This document shows, in pieces, positions 1 to 8,786 of a stretch of DNA of 64,000 nt. Source of the stretch: Clostridia bacterium (GTDB lineage: Bacteria > Bacillota > Clostridia > TANB77 > CAG-508); assembly GCA_017937285.1 (NCBI GenBank), contig JAGBDU010000010.1:1-64000 (forward strand), given 5' to 3'. The notes beneath the pieces are model-generated. The model ran no database searches, was not told the DNA's origin, and saw only the letters and a program-made list of their open reading frames with translations. The translations under genes were made by a program, and so were the position numbers. Every line of letters starts with the position of its first letter. Position 1 is the first letter of the stretch.

Positions 1-1
1 A

Positions 2-508
2 ACCAAAACAGTATACTTGTTAGATGAAAAATTAAATATAAATTCGGAAGGAAATGTATCAAGCAATTTAGTAGAAAAAGTAGTCGAAGTAGTTCCAATA
101 ACAGATTCATACAGAAAAGCCGAGACAGTAATAGAAGAAACAACGAACATATCATTAAGCCACGAAAAAATAAGGAATATCATTGTTAAAATTGGAGATA
201 AAATAACGAGTAAAGAAAAAGAAGAAAGAAAATTATTTGACAAAAATCAATTGGTAGCAGGATTAAAAGAAATAACAGCATTATTTGAAGAAGCAGATGG
301 ATTATGGATAAATTTACAAGGAAAGGATAGAGCCGAAAGATTAGAGAAAAATAAAAAGAAAGCAGAAAAAGAGAACAAAAGATTTAATCCAAAGATGAAA
401 ATAAAAACAGAGCTTAAATTGCATGTAATGTACGAAGGCTGGAAAAGAGATGATCCAAGACATAGTTTAGTGAATAAGCAATATATTGCAGGAATAATGA
501 AATGTTAA
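2..508 (+). pseudogene. ISLre2/UPF0236-family transposase, N-terminal part, cut off by an IS21 insertion
   Basis: The reading frame is open from the left window edge, so the true start lies outside. The protein begins with YLLDEKLNIN and continues with TDSYRKAETVIEETTNISLS, the N-terminal pattern of ISLre2 (UPF0236) transposases, which usually run to 450-500 residues. Coding identity stops where the IS21 terminal repeat begins at 503, and the stop at 506-508 comes from the IS. The rest of the gene does not reappear beyond the IS, so this is a dead fragment left by insertion plus loss of neighbouring DNA. Confidence 0.7.
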
Positions 509-571
509 TGTCAATATAAAAATGTACAATTTCTTGAAAATAAGAATGTACAAAATTGTACATTTTTATTT

Positions 572-1336
572 TCAATTTTTTTCACTTTTTTCATTTGTAT
601 CAACTAATTTATCTTTTAATCTATAAGATCTTCCATTGATATTTACAATATGTGAATGATGCAATAATCTATCTAATATTGCATTTGCAATTGTTGCATC
701 ACCAAATATTTCATGCCATTTTCCAAATGCTTTATTGGTTGTTATTATTGTTGGATGATTTTCATATCTTTTATTTATCAATTGAAAAAATAAATTTGCG
801 CCTTCATTATCAATTGGTAAAAATCCAACTTCATCAATAATTAAAACTTTATATTTTGCATAATGATTTAATCTTGCCATTAAACGATTTTCTAAATTTG
901 CTTTTTTTAGATTTGAAATAAGATCATTACAATTTATAAAATATGTTGAATTTCTGTTTTTTGCTGATTCTATTCCAATTGAAATTGCCAAATGAGTCTT
1001 TCCAACTCCTGGTGTTCCAACAAACATTATATTTTCTTGCTTTTCTATAAACCTTAGATTTTTAAAATCTAAAATATTTTCTTTGTTTAATGTTGGTTGA
1101 AAACTAAAGTCGAAATCTTCAAAAGTCTTATGAAATGGAAAACCAGCGGTTCTAACACAACCATATATTATTTTTTCATTCCTCAATTTCATTTCTAAAT
1201 TTGTTAATTCATATAATGCATCAACAATATCTTTTTTCTTATTATTTATTAAATCTATATAAATATCTAAATTTTCCTTTATTTTTTCTAATTTTAATTC
1301 TTCTAAATTATTTACTAATTTTGTATAATTGCTCAT
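572..1336 (-). CDS. istB: IS21-family helper ATPase IstB
   Basis: This 254-residue AAA+ ATPase assists the IstA transposase in target selection. It resembles DnaC: Walker A is GTPGVGKTHLA near residue 107 and Walker B is VLIIDEVGFLP near residue 165. The length is typical of IstB. It starts 3 bp downstream of the istA stop with a GAGGTG ribosome binding site inside the istA end, so the pair is translationally linked. The frame is intact, so the element may still be active. Confidence 0.93.
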   Translation of the reverse strand: MSNYTKLVNNLEELKLEKIKENLDIYIDLINNKKKDIVDALYELTNLEMKLRNEKIIYGCVRTAGFPFHKTFEDFDFSFQPTLNKENILDFKNLRFIEKQENIMFVGTPGVGKTHLAISIGIESAKNRNSTYFINCNDLISNLKKANLENRLMARLNHYAKYKVLIIDEVGFLPIDNEGANLFFQLINKRYENHPTIITTNKAFGKWHEIFGDATIANAILDRLLHHSHIVNINGRSYRLKDKLVDTNEKSEKN

Positions 1337-1339
1337 TTT

Positions 1340-2554
1340 TTACACCTCACATAATCTATCTAATTGTCTTAAATTATCTTCTGCTAATTCTTCAATTTCT
1401 GCCTGTTCTTTATTTCTTAATATACTTGTTAGACCTTCTATATAATGTTCTTTTTTATAATTTATATTTTTTTCAGAAATTTCGTGTATTGTTACAATTT
1501 CTTTGTTATAATATATATATAATTTATTATTATCTTCTTTTAAGTCTAAGTGGGTATTGATAAATTTATTTGGAACAGAATATCTTTTGCCTTTGTAATA
1601 AAATAATGATTCATTTGTAATTTTAACTCTTATGGATTCTTTTGAATATTGTTTTATTATTTCTGTGGTTGGAAGTGGCTTAAGATATTCTTTTTCTTTT
1701 TCAAATAACATTATTGGTGCCACACCTGTTGTTGAATTGACTTGTTTATTTACTTCTAAATTTATCTTTTTTATGATTTTTATTAAGTCTTCTTCATCTT
1801 CAAATTCATGGTTATATGGTATAAGCCAACTCATAAATCTGTTTGCCGATTCATCTTTTCCTTTGGTATATGGATGTTTTGGTTTGCATTTTTTTGCATA
1901 TGTTCCTACATCTTTTGCAAATGCTATAAATTCTTTATGAAATTTACCTGTTTCTGTATTGACAATACTACTCATATTATCTGTAAGTAATTCTTTTGTA
2001 ACACCTCCAATATATTCAAATGTTTGTATTAAACATCTTTGTACATCAATTCTTGTTTTATTTTTACTATATAAAAATACATGTAATCTACTTGCTCCTA
2101 ATGTTGCTGAAAATATATTAAATTCAAATAATTCACCATGTTTACTTATCATTTTTATATCTTCTTTCCAATCATACTGTAACTGTTTTCCATATTCTGT
2201 TTCAAATCTCAAATGTGTTTTATTATTTTTATTTGGTTTTAATTTTTCTTTTTTTACATATTTATAAAAATTTGAATATGTGCCAATATCTTTTTGACTC
2301 TTAAAATATTGATATGTACCATTTATGGTTGCTCCTGGTAATTCTAATTTACTTTTTATATCTTCTTTATAACTATCTAATTTAGAGCCTTTTTCTCTTT
2401 TTAAATTTTCTTTACTATAACCTTCATTATATTTTTTTAAGGTTCGTCTATCACAATTATAAATTCTTGAAAGTTCCGAATAATTTGGTTTTATATTTAA
2501 TGTTTTCATTACTAATAACTCCTGTTTTAATTTTGTTATATTTTCTTTTTTCAT
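1340..2554 (-). CDS. istA: IS21-family transposase IstA
   Basis: This 404-residue DDE transposase has an N-terminal helix-turn-helix region (SELSRIYNCDRRTLKKY) followed by the catalytic core. Candidate triad residues are the Asp in QYDWKED, the Asp in LLTDNMSS and the Glu in KGKDESANRF. The start was set at 2554, where AGGAGG lies at normal spacing, rather than 30 bases upstream. The frame is intact. It is followed by istB, as in other IS21 elements. Confidence 0.93.
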   Translation of the reverse strand: MKKENITKLKQELLVMKTLNIKPNYSELSRIYNCDRRTLKKYNEGYSKENLKREKGSKLDSYKEDIKSKLELPGATINGTYQYFKSQKDIGTYSNFYKYVKKEKLKPNKNNKTHLRFETEYGKQLQYDWKEDIKMISKHGELFEFNIFSATLGASRLHVFLYSKNKTRIDVQRCLIQTFEYIGGVTKELLTDNMSSIVNTETGKFHKEFIAFAKDVGTYAKKCKPKHPYTKGKDESANRFMSWLIPYNHEFEDEEDLIKIIKKINLEVNKQVNSTTGVAPIMLFEKEKEYLKPLPTTEIIKQYSKESIRVKITNESLFYYKGKRYSVPNKFINTHLDLKEDNNKLYIYYNKEIVTIHEISEKNINYKKEHYIEGLTSILRNKEQAEIEELAEDNLRQLDRLCEV

Positions 2555-2593
2555 GTTATACCTCCTAATTATTAAGTATATCATGAAAAAAGA

Positions 2594-3679
2594 ATGTACA
2601 TTTTATGGAATTTAAAAATATACATTTTTGTACATTTTTATTTTCCATTTTTTGTACATTCTTATTTTATCATTAACAATGTTGGAAGTAGTTGTATAAA
2701 TAATTTTAGAGATATTAGAGATGTGAATGGAAAAACAGCTACACAATTAAATAAAGAATGGGAAAGACAACAGAGAAAAAAAGCACTCAATGATAAATAT
2801 CCTGGTATAATAAATAAAATAGATGACTGGAATGAAAAATTCGAAAAAATTCCTACAGTAGTAAAAGGAGATATAGAAATAAAATATGATAAATTATACA
2901 GTGAAATAAAAAAAGAGTATAAAAAATTTCTGAGAAGTTCCAAAATAGAAAATGGAATTGCAGATAAAATAAATGAATTGGTATGTGAAGGAGAAAAGAT
3001 TATAAATGAAGTATACAACGATATAGATAAGAAGAAAAATAATGAATGGTATATAACAAAAGAAATAAAAGATTGGTGTTATAGGGATAGAGAAAAAAAT
3101 AAGGTGACGATTGATTTCCTTAAACAAGATGGAATCATTAATTGGAAGAGCTCCTGTAGGATATATGAGAAGAATCTGGTTAATAAGATTATAGAAAAAT
3201 TAAAGTTGAAGTTCAACGGTGTGTCACAGATATTAATTCAAAGATATAATGAATCAAACAATACAATTGTAATAAATATTGTGGATGGAAATCGCTATGT
3301 AGCAGGAATTAATTTAGAATGTCAATATAATTGTTTCTTATCTGAATTTGGAAATATAATATTTGAAGGTGAGGGGTATACGAACGAGAAAAATTTTGTT
3401 ATAAGAAATTCGAAGATTATTGATAGATTCTCAATTAATAAAGCAATATTAAATTTTAGATATTTACTGGATAAAAATAATGTAAAAATATATAAATGGG
3501 ATATAGAGTACAATGAAATAGCTTTTTTAGATGATGATAAATTTATTATAGTTGGGGCAAAAGAATTTGTGAATAATTTCCGCATGTGTACTTTTAAAAG
3601 AATATTGTCACAAGAAGATGTTAACAATATCTTGAAATACTTAAAAAATAGTGGTAAAAAAATAGGAAAAGAAGAATAG
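2594..3679 (+). CDS. Unrecognised protein, 5' end replaced by the IS21 terminus
   Basis: I do not recognise this protein. The first 28 codons (2594-2677) are translated from the IS21 right end and look like junk hydrophobic sequence. Natural coding appears to start around 2679 with VGSSCINNFRDIRDVNGKTA. There is no in-frame Met for a long distance after that, so the original start was probably lost with the insertion. The remainder is charged and apparently soluble: Lys/Glu-rich helices up to about residue 170, then mixed strands. There is no signal peptide and no obvious catalytic motif. It is probably a remnant. Confidence 0.4.
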   Translation: MYILWNLKIYIFVHFYFPFFVHSYFIINNVGSSCINNFRDIRDVNGKTATQLNKEWERQQRKKALNDKYPGIINKIDDWNEKFEKIPTVVKGDIEIKYDKLYSEIKKEYKKFLRSSKIENGIADKINELVCEGEKIINEVYNDIDKKKNNEWYITKEIKDWCYRDREKNKVTIDFLKQDGIINWKSSCRIYEKNLVNKIIEKLKLKFNGVSQILIQRYNESNNTIVINIVDGNRYVAGINLECQYNCFLSEFGNIIFEGEGYTNEKNFVIRNSKIIDRFSINKAILNFRYLLDKNNVKIYKWDIEYNEIAFLDDDKFIIVGAKEFVNNFRMCTFKRILSQEDVNNILKYLKNSGKKIGKEE

Positions 3680-3764
3680 CAAAATACAATTGAAACAAGA
3701 GAAAAATCGGATAGAGCAATGCAAACGGATTACAATAAATTTGTATAGTAATAAATATGAAAAT

Positions 3765-3795
3765 AAAAGTAGCATTTCAATTAGTGCTACTTTTT
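3765..3795 (+). terminator. Rho-independent terminator
   Basis: AAAGTAGCA and TGCTACTTTTT form a hairpin with a T-run, about 90 bases after the preceding gene. I see no gene or clear promoter in the rest of 3680-4014. Confidence 0.6.
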
Positions 3796-4014
3796 GAATT
3801 TATATGATTAGTAGCTCTTGGATATAATTCCAAAATATCTTATTTTTGAAAGTCAATAAGGTTTATTTATTGAATTGGATAAAGGTATACATTCATTTTC
3901 GAAATTCTCTTGACAGAAAAATTGGAAATCCGTATAATAATGCTTAACAAATTTAAATCATACAATAATTAATTAAAAATTATTGAGGAAATAATTTCTT
4001 AAGAGGACTAACAT

Positions 4015-4554
4015 ATGACAAGAAAAATAATATACACAACACTTACAATAATATGGATGATAGTAATATTTATATTTTCATCTATGAATTCACAAGAATC
4101 AAACGACAAAAGCAAAAAAACAATAAAAAAAGCTGTTATAAAAACAACACAAATATCTGAAAAGATAGGATTGGTTGACAACAATAATTCTTCAGAAAAA
4201 GATATTAAAAATGTTGATAAAACAATAAATAAAAAGGTTAATGAATTAAATTATCCACTAAGAAAATGTGCACATGCAACTGAATATGTAGTATTAGCAA
4301 TACTTATCATATTTACAATAAATGCGTATACAAATAAAAATTATTCAATAAGAAAAATACTACTGGTAATACTAATATGCTTTTTGTATTCATTAACAGA
4401 TGAATATCATCAATCTTTTGTACCAGGAAGAACTAGTTTATTTACAGATTGTTTAATTGATACGACGGGAAGCATAATTGCTTGTGTGATTTATTCAGTG
4501 GTGAAAAAAATAAAAGATAATTTTTATAAAAAAAAACATAGAATATTAGTTTAA
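4015..4554 (+). CDS. VanZ-like family membrane protein (copy 1)
   Basis: This 179-residue protein has an N-terminal membrane segment (about residues 5-22), a Lys-rich outer loop and two or three further membrane segments. Family motifs are RKCAHATEY near residue 83, SLTDEYHQSFVPGR near residue 126 and TDCLIDTTGS. VanZ-like proteins are linked to teicoplanin resistance and cell-envelope functions, but most have no known biochemical role. It is a paralogue of the gene at 11129. A terminator hairpin overlaps its last codons. Confidence 0.85.
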   Translation: MTRKIIYTTLTIIWMIVIFIFSSMNSQESNDKSKKTIKKAVIKTTQISEKIGLVDNNNSSEKDIKNVDKTINKKVNELNYPLRKCAHATEYVVLAILIIFTINAYTNKNYSIRKILLVILICFLYSLTDEYHQSFVPGRTSLFTDCLIDTTGSIIACVIYSVVKKIKDNFYKKKHRILV

Positions 4555-4571
4555 ATATTCTATGTTTTTTT
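4531..4571 (+). terminator. Rho-independent terminator overlapping the vanZ-like stop
   Basis: AACATAGAATATT pairs with AATATTCTATGTT around a short loop, and seven Ts follow. The 5' arm lies within the last codons of the gene. Confidence 0.8.
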
Positions 4572-4665
4572 ATTTTACGACAAAATATGACAAATTTTGC
4601 AAAAAAATAGTGATATATTTTATTTGATAAGTTTTTATAAAAATAAATTATAAGGAGGAAATGTG

Positions 4666-4935
4666 ATGAAAGCTACTATGATAAAAATGAAATCATACAA
4701 TTCAGCAGAATCATTGTTAGAAATTGATTCTATATATATTAAGGAATTAGGTGAATTTATAAAGAAAGAGAATTTATATGATAAAATTGAATATGAAAAT
4801 TGGTGTGTGAATGTAAATATACCACCATATTATCCAGAATTACGAGGTGCTATAAGTAATAATGGAGAAAAATATGTAAAATCAGTACCAAACAATAGCA
4901 ATATAGATAATTTGTTATGTTTGCCTAAAGTATAA
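4666..4935 (+). CDS. Small protein with DUF3892-like C-terminus
   Basis: This 89-residue protein starts at 4666, seven bases after AAGGAGG; a GTG one codon earlier is less likely. The C-terminal part, KYVKSVPNNSNIDNLLCLP, resembles the conserved end of DUF3892 proteins, whose function is unknown. The N-terminal half contains an aromatic-rich block (WCVNVNIPPYYPELRG). It opens the accessory cluster running to the KAP NTPase. The family assignment is from memory only. Confidence 0.5.
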   Translation: MKATMIKMKSYNSAESLLEIDSIYIKELGEFIKKENLYDKIEYENWCVNVNIPPYYPELRGAISNNGEKYVKSVPNNSNIDNLLCLPKV

Positions 4936-5110
4936 AATTTAACGAGTAAAAAATTAAGTATAAATTAGAATTTATAAAAACTTATCAAGGTAAAATTTAA
5001 AATAGAAAGTAACAGCTAGTTGGAAAAGAAAGTACGTAAGTATATATAATAATATACATTTACCTAAAATATTTTTTCAAAAATTATAATAGAAAGGTGA
5101 GCCAGTAAAA

Positions 5111-5461
5111 ATGAATAATGTAGAAGAATTGGAAGAAAAAATAAAAAATATATTTAAAAGTTTATATCCGCATAATAAGAAAAATGAGGAATGTGAATTG
5201 AAAAATATAAACTTTATTGAATTTAAATTAGATTCGGAAGAAAAGAATATATATTCATTTAAGTTTAATGCAGAATATAATATTCGTGGAATGAATAATG
5301 AACACAAACAAGATGTTACGGTAACAGGAAAAGTAAGAAGATGGGAAGTTGAACATGAAAATCACATAAAAGTAACTTTTGATGAAAGCAAAGTATTTAG
5401 TAGTTTAGGTGTAGATGAAGAAATTAAGTATTATAATGAGGATGTTGATAGTAGAAATTAA
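5111..5461 (+). CDS. Hypothetical protein, 116 residues
   Basis: I do not recognise this protein. It is short, acidic and soluble, with an N-terminal amphipathic helix (NVEELEEKIKNIFKSLY) followed by alternating strands. It has no signal peptide, membrane segment or metal-binding motif. A purine-rich GAAAGGTGAG lies upstream of the ATG. It sits about 110 bp before the DUF6414-like gene and may belong to the same accessory cassette. Confidence 0.55.
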   Translation: MNNVEELEEKIKNIFKSLYPHNKKNEECELKNINFIEFKLDSEEKNIYSFKFNAEYNIRGMNNEHKQDVTVTGKVRRWEVEHENHIKVTFDESKVFSSLGVDEEIKYYNEDVDSRN

Positions 5462-5572
5462 TATTTAAATACAAATATAATTTTAAATTTAACTTAAATA
5501 GAGATGATGCTAAGTACAGATGTTCTAGATTTTTCGATATACTAAATTATATTGAATAAAGGAGGCGTATAT

Positions 5573-6484
5573 ATGTTTTCTAAAAAGAAAAATAAAATCA
5601 ATACTACAAGTAAGAATATAATTGAAGATTTTATATTAGCATTATATTTAAATCAAAGATTTGTATATGATATATTAGCAATAAAAAACGATGGATTTAC
5701 AGAATTTTATGAAGTGAAAGATAGAAAAGAAAAAAGTGATAATATTGGAGCAGGTGTTAGTGCTTCATTTGGAAATGATAATAAATTTTCATTAATAAAT
5801 ACATCTATAGAAGCTTCAGCAAATGAAACATTAAGCAATAATAATCAAAATGAAAAAAATTACAAAAAGACTCATACACCTGCTTCTTTATTTATCCAGG
5901 CATATCAATATTTAAAAGACAATAAAAAAATAAAAAAATTAATTAATATAGAGGATCTAAATAATATAAGCAGTGGTGATTTTGTGGAGTTAAAGTCAAG
6001 AATAAAAATAAATACAATGATAGAATTATTTGAAACTATGAGTAAAGCATTAGATATTACGGAAACTTTTTCAAAATTCGATGAAAAATATAATGCAAAA
6101 AATAGTGCAACATCTAAATTAAAAAAGAATATAGACTCTGTTATGGAAATTTTAAAAGGTGAAAATGACAAAGTAAAATATGGTATATGTGAATTAGATA
6201 ACAAACAGTTAGTATTAAAATTAAATAAAGAATATTTTATAAATAGTGATTATTCTGAAATTAAAAATGGAGAGTTTAGAATAATTGGAAAGGTCTTAGA
6301 AGTTATTCCAGAGAATGAATCAGTTTTATTAAATAGAGATAATGCAATTGGATTATATGATACTAATATTTTTGAACCCGTAAAGGAAGCTGCATATAAT
6401 ATGAATATGTTGAATATAGGTGAATTTCAGGATAAAGTAGATGGCAAAACTTGTGTAATAATGCCAATTGCAATAGGAATATAA
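5573..6484 (+). CDS. DUF6414-like protein
   Basis: This 303-residue soluble protein starts at 5573 after AAAGGAGGCG; the start 21 bases earlier overlaps the ribosome binding site. The N-terminal motif LYLNQRFVYDILAIKNDGF and an overall length near 300 resemble DUF6414, a family of unknown function. A low-complexity Asn/Ser region (about residues 60-100) separates two folded parts. It lies about 190 bp upstream of a KAP-type NTPase on the same strand. A defence role is an inference from that pairing and the surrounding mobile DNA. The family name is recalled, not searched. Confidence 0.5.
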   Translation: MFSKKKNKINTTSKNIIEDFILALYLNQRFVYDILAIKNDGFTEFYEVKDRKEKSDNIGAGVSASFGNDNKFSLINTSIEASANETLSNNNQNEKNYKKTHTPASLFIQAYQYLKDNKKIKKLINIEDLNNISSGDFVELKSRIKINTMIELFETMSKALDITETFSKFDEKYNAKNSATSKLKKNIDSVMEILKGENDKVKYGICELDNKQLVLKLNKEYFINSDYSEIKNGEFRIIGKVLEVIPENESVLLNRDNAIGLYDTNIFEPVKEAAYNMNMLNIGEFQDKVDGKTCVIMPIAIGI

Positions 6485-6670
6485 AATACATAACAAATAA
6501 TTAATTAGTGTATCAGTAAATCACCTGATGTTGAACAGGACGCTACGAATGGTGTGGTTTGAAAGATTTAAAAGGTAAGGTTTATAAAGTATACTGTCGA
6601 AAAAACTAAATAAATCATATTGTAAAATTCGATTTTTTTTGATAATATCCTTCATATGGAGGCGATTGAT

Positions 6671-8584
6671 TTGGAATTCTTAAATGATTCAGAGCTATTA
6701 AACAGAATAGAAAAATATATAAAAAATAATCAGTTAGACTATGCCATATTAATAGATGGTCAATGGGGGTCTGGAAAATCATATTTTATGAATAAGCGTG
6801 TTATTCCAAAAATAAATGAATTTAATGAAAAAACACCAATATATGTTTCTTTAAATGGCGTTGTAGATAAAAAAGAGATTGCGGAAAAAATATATTTAAA
6901 AATATTTGAAGACTCATTGTCTGATAATAAGGTAATGCAGATTGTAAAAAAAGGTGGGAAGCTATTTTTAATAACTGCCAAAATAGCCAGTTCAATTGTT
7001 GAAAAAGAGCTTAATTGTTCTTTACCAAGTGTTACGAAAGAGAATGTAACAAATATATTAGAAACTATAAGCAATATAGATAAATATGTTTTCATTTTCG
7101 ACGATTTAGAAAGATGTGCAATAAAGCCAAGTATTGTATTAGGGTATATAAATGAATTCATTGAACATAAAAAATGCAAATGTATAATTATCACTAACCA
7201 AGAAGAAATCAATAATACAAAATTATTTGATAATACAGAGCTAAAATATTTAATTGCTTCAAATTTAAAAATTACAATAAATGAAAAAGAAGATAATTCT
7301 GATGAAAAAATTGGGGTGGAAAAATTAAAGCAAAGAGCAAATTATATATTTAATAGTAGTAATGAATACAATCAAATTAAAGAAAAGCTTATAGGAGAAA
7401 CTTACTATTACAAAGCAAACTTAGATGAAGTAATAGTATGCATTTCTAAAAATATGAAGTATAAAGAAGATGTTAAAAATTTACTAATTGAAAAAAAGAC
7501 AGCTATAAAGAATAAACTTGAATATTATAATCATTACAATATAAGAACATTAAAGTCAGCAGTATATCACTACGATGAAATTAAAAATAATATTGAAAAT
7601 TTTGATTATGATAAAGAGGACAACTATTACAAATTAGCATTAAATTATTTATTCGATCAAGTATTAGAAGAAGAAATTTTATATAAAAAAGGTTTGAAAA
7701 ATAAAAAAGGTATTGCAGATAAATTTTCAGATTTTGAATTTGATAATTTAAACGAAATATTATTTCACTCGGTTAAAAATTTTATATCTTCAGGAGTTTT
7801 AGATGTTTCTTTGTTAAAAGAGGAATTTACTAAATATTGTGAAGTATTAAAAGCAGACTGTAGAGATCCAAAAGATCCTATAAAAAAATTGTCTTTGGCT
7901 AGAGTAATGGAAGATAAAGAGGTTATTAAATTAATAGAAGACCTAAAACAAAGGCTAAAAAAATTGCAGTATCCATTTGAATTATATCCAAGTATTGTTG
8001 CAAGTATGATTATAATAAAAAGTATGGGATTTGATCAGTCTGATTTTGACGATATAGTGAATATTATGAAAAAAAATATACAAGAATCAAAATATCAATC
8101 GGAGTTTTTAGATTTTGGCGTAGGTTTGGATAAACAAAATCAAAAAGATGAATATTATAAAATTATGAATGAGATGAATGATATTGCAAAGAAAAACAAA
8201 TGTAATATAGATTTGAATAATTATATAATTAGTGAGAAAAATTGGTCAAATCAATTATATAATTATTGCAAGGATAATCAATTTGATATTTGGAAATATG
8301 GTAAATTTTTAAGTTGTATGAACATAGATAACTTAGTAGAAGTTATTAGTAATTCTGATTCGGCTGATATATTTGAATTTGGTAGGATATTAAATATAAT
8401 TTATAGATTAGATAAAATTGGTAAATTTGATATAAATGATATTCATTGCATTAGGGATTTGAAGTCAAAAATTGATGGGTTGGATGTTTCAAGATTTGAT
8501 AAGGTTAAAACTTTTAATATAAATGGTTTAAAAGAAAGTTTGAATAATATTTCGATGAGTTTGAATGATGATAAAGAAATGTAA
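6671..8584 (+). CDS. KAP-family P-loop NTPase
   Basis: The Walker A motif GQWGSGKS is at about residues 30-37 and Walker B (VFIFDDLERC) at about 140-149, followed by a sensor-like CIIITNQEE. This is the architecture of KAP-type STAND-related NTPases, several of which act in phage defence. The remaining ~480 residues are helical without clear membrane spans, probably a sensor or effector region. TTG at 6671 is preferred because GGAGG (6659-6663) lies seven bases upstream; the ATG at 6656 has no ribosome binding site. In 6485-6670 I see no gene or convincing promoter. Confidence 0.75.
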   Translation: MEFLNDSELLNRIEKYIKNNQLDYAILIDGQWGSGKSYFMNKRVIPKINEFNEKTPIYVSLNGVVDKKEIAEKIYLKIFEDSLSDNKVMQIVKKGGKLFLITAKIASSIVEKELNCSLPSVTKENVTNILETISNIDKYVFIFDDLERCAIKPSIVLGYINEFIEHKKCKCIIITNQEEINNTKLFDNTELKYLIASNLKITINEKEDNSDEKIGVEKLKQRANYIFNSSNEYNQIKEKLIGETYYYKANLDEVIVCISKNMKYKEDVKNLLIEKKTAIKNKLEYYNHYNIRTLKSAVYHYDEIKNNIENFDYDKEDNYYKLALNYLFDQVLEEEILYKKGLKNKKGIADKFSDFEFDNLNEILFHSVKNFISSGVLDVSLLKEEFTKYCEVLKADCRDPKDPIKKLSLARVMEDKEVIKLIEDLKQRLKKLQYPFELYPSIVASMIIIKSMGFDQSDFDDIVNIMKKNIQESKYQSEFLDFGVGLDKQNQKDEYYKIMNEMNDIAKKNKCNIDLNNYIISEKNWSNQLYNYCKDNQFDIWKYGKFLSCMNIDNLVEVISNSDSADIFEFGRILNIIYRLDKIGKFDINDIHCIRDLKSKIDGLDVSRFDKVKTFNINGLKESLNNISMSLNDDKEM

Positions 8585-8587
8585 TGT

Positions 8588-8786
8588 TTGTTCTAAATGC
8601 AAACCGTAGAAAAAAGTTATATTTTGGCGAAATATGAAAAACGAAAATCCTTGAAAAATCCTTTATTTGCATATATAATAACAAATGTTAGGGGGGAAAA
8701 ATTATACAAAAGTATAATTAACCCTCTATTTTTATTCAAAAATTTTAATTCTCGGAGAATCTGCCAAAATCCAAAGGAGTGATCTT
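8588..8786 (+). repeat. Duplicated segment: end of a CSKCKP gene plus rpn promoter region
   Basis: This stretch is nearly identical to 13695-13893. It begins with the last codons of the cysteine-containing protein whose remains lie at 13154-13716 (CSKCKP and stop) and continues through the rpn promoter, hairpin and ribosome binding site. No intact gene precedes it here; the NTPase stop lies just upstream. It marks the left edge of a duplicated block. A 61-codon open frame in it is not thought to be real. Confidence 0.75.
8651..8733 (+). promoter_or_regulatory. rpn1 promoter followed by a terminator-like leader hairpin
   Basis: TTGAAA (8651-8656), a 17-bp spacer and TATAAT (8674-8679) form a near-consensus promoter. 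About ten bases downstream, TAGGGGG pairs with CCCTCTA and AATTATAC with GTATAATT around an AAAA loop, followed by TTTTTATT. That is an intrinsic terminator between the start of transcription and the gene. The same layout precedes the other two rpn genes, so it probably controls expression. Confidence 0.7.

Larger units (their letters stand above)
503..2678 (-). mobile_element. IS21-family insertion sequence
   Basis: The element is bounded by TGTTAATG (503-510) and its inverted copy CATTAACA (2671-2678). Both ends carry several copies of a GTACAnnn/TTGTACATTTTTATTTTC motif, the multiple terminal repeats typical of IS21 members. It contains an istA-istB pair on the minus strand. No 4-8 bp target duplication is seen directly outside the ends, although AATGTT occurs at both edges (501-506 and 2678-2683) if the boundary is shifted. 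The two flanks belong to unrelated genes. A 104-bp relative lies at 12726-12829. Confidence 0.85.

Noticed and set aside
501-506. AATGTT as target duplication of the IS21 element
   Set aside because: It overlaps the conserved TGTTAATG/CATTAACA ends shared by the 104-bp derivative, so it is part of the element rather than duplicated target.
2594-2677. A true N-terminal signal peptide for the 2594-3679 protein
   Set aside because: The hydrophobic residues are translated from the IS21 terminal repeats, not from the host gene.
8597-8782. A 61-codon open frame upstream of rpn1
   Set aside because: It runs through the rpn promoter and leader hairpin, is not shared in frame by the other copies and has no ribosome binding site.
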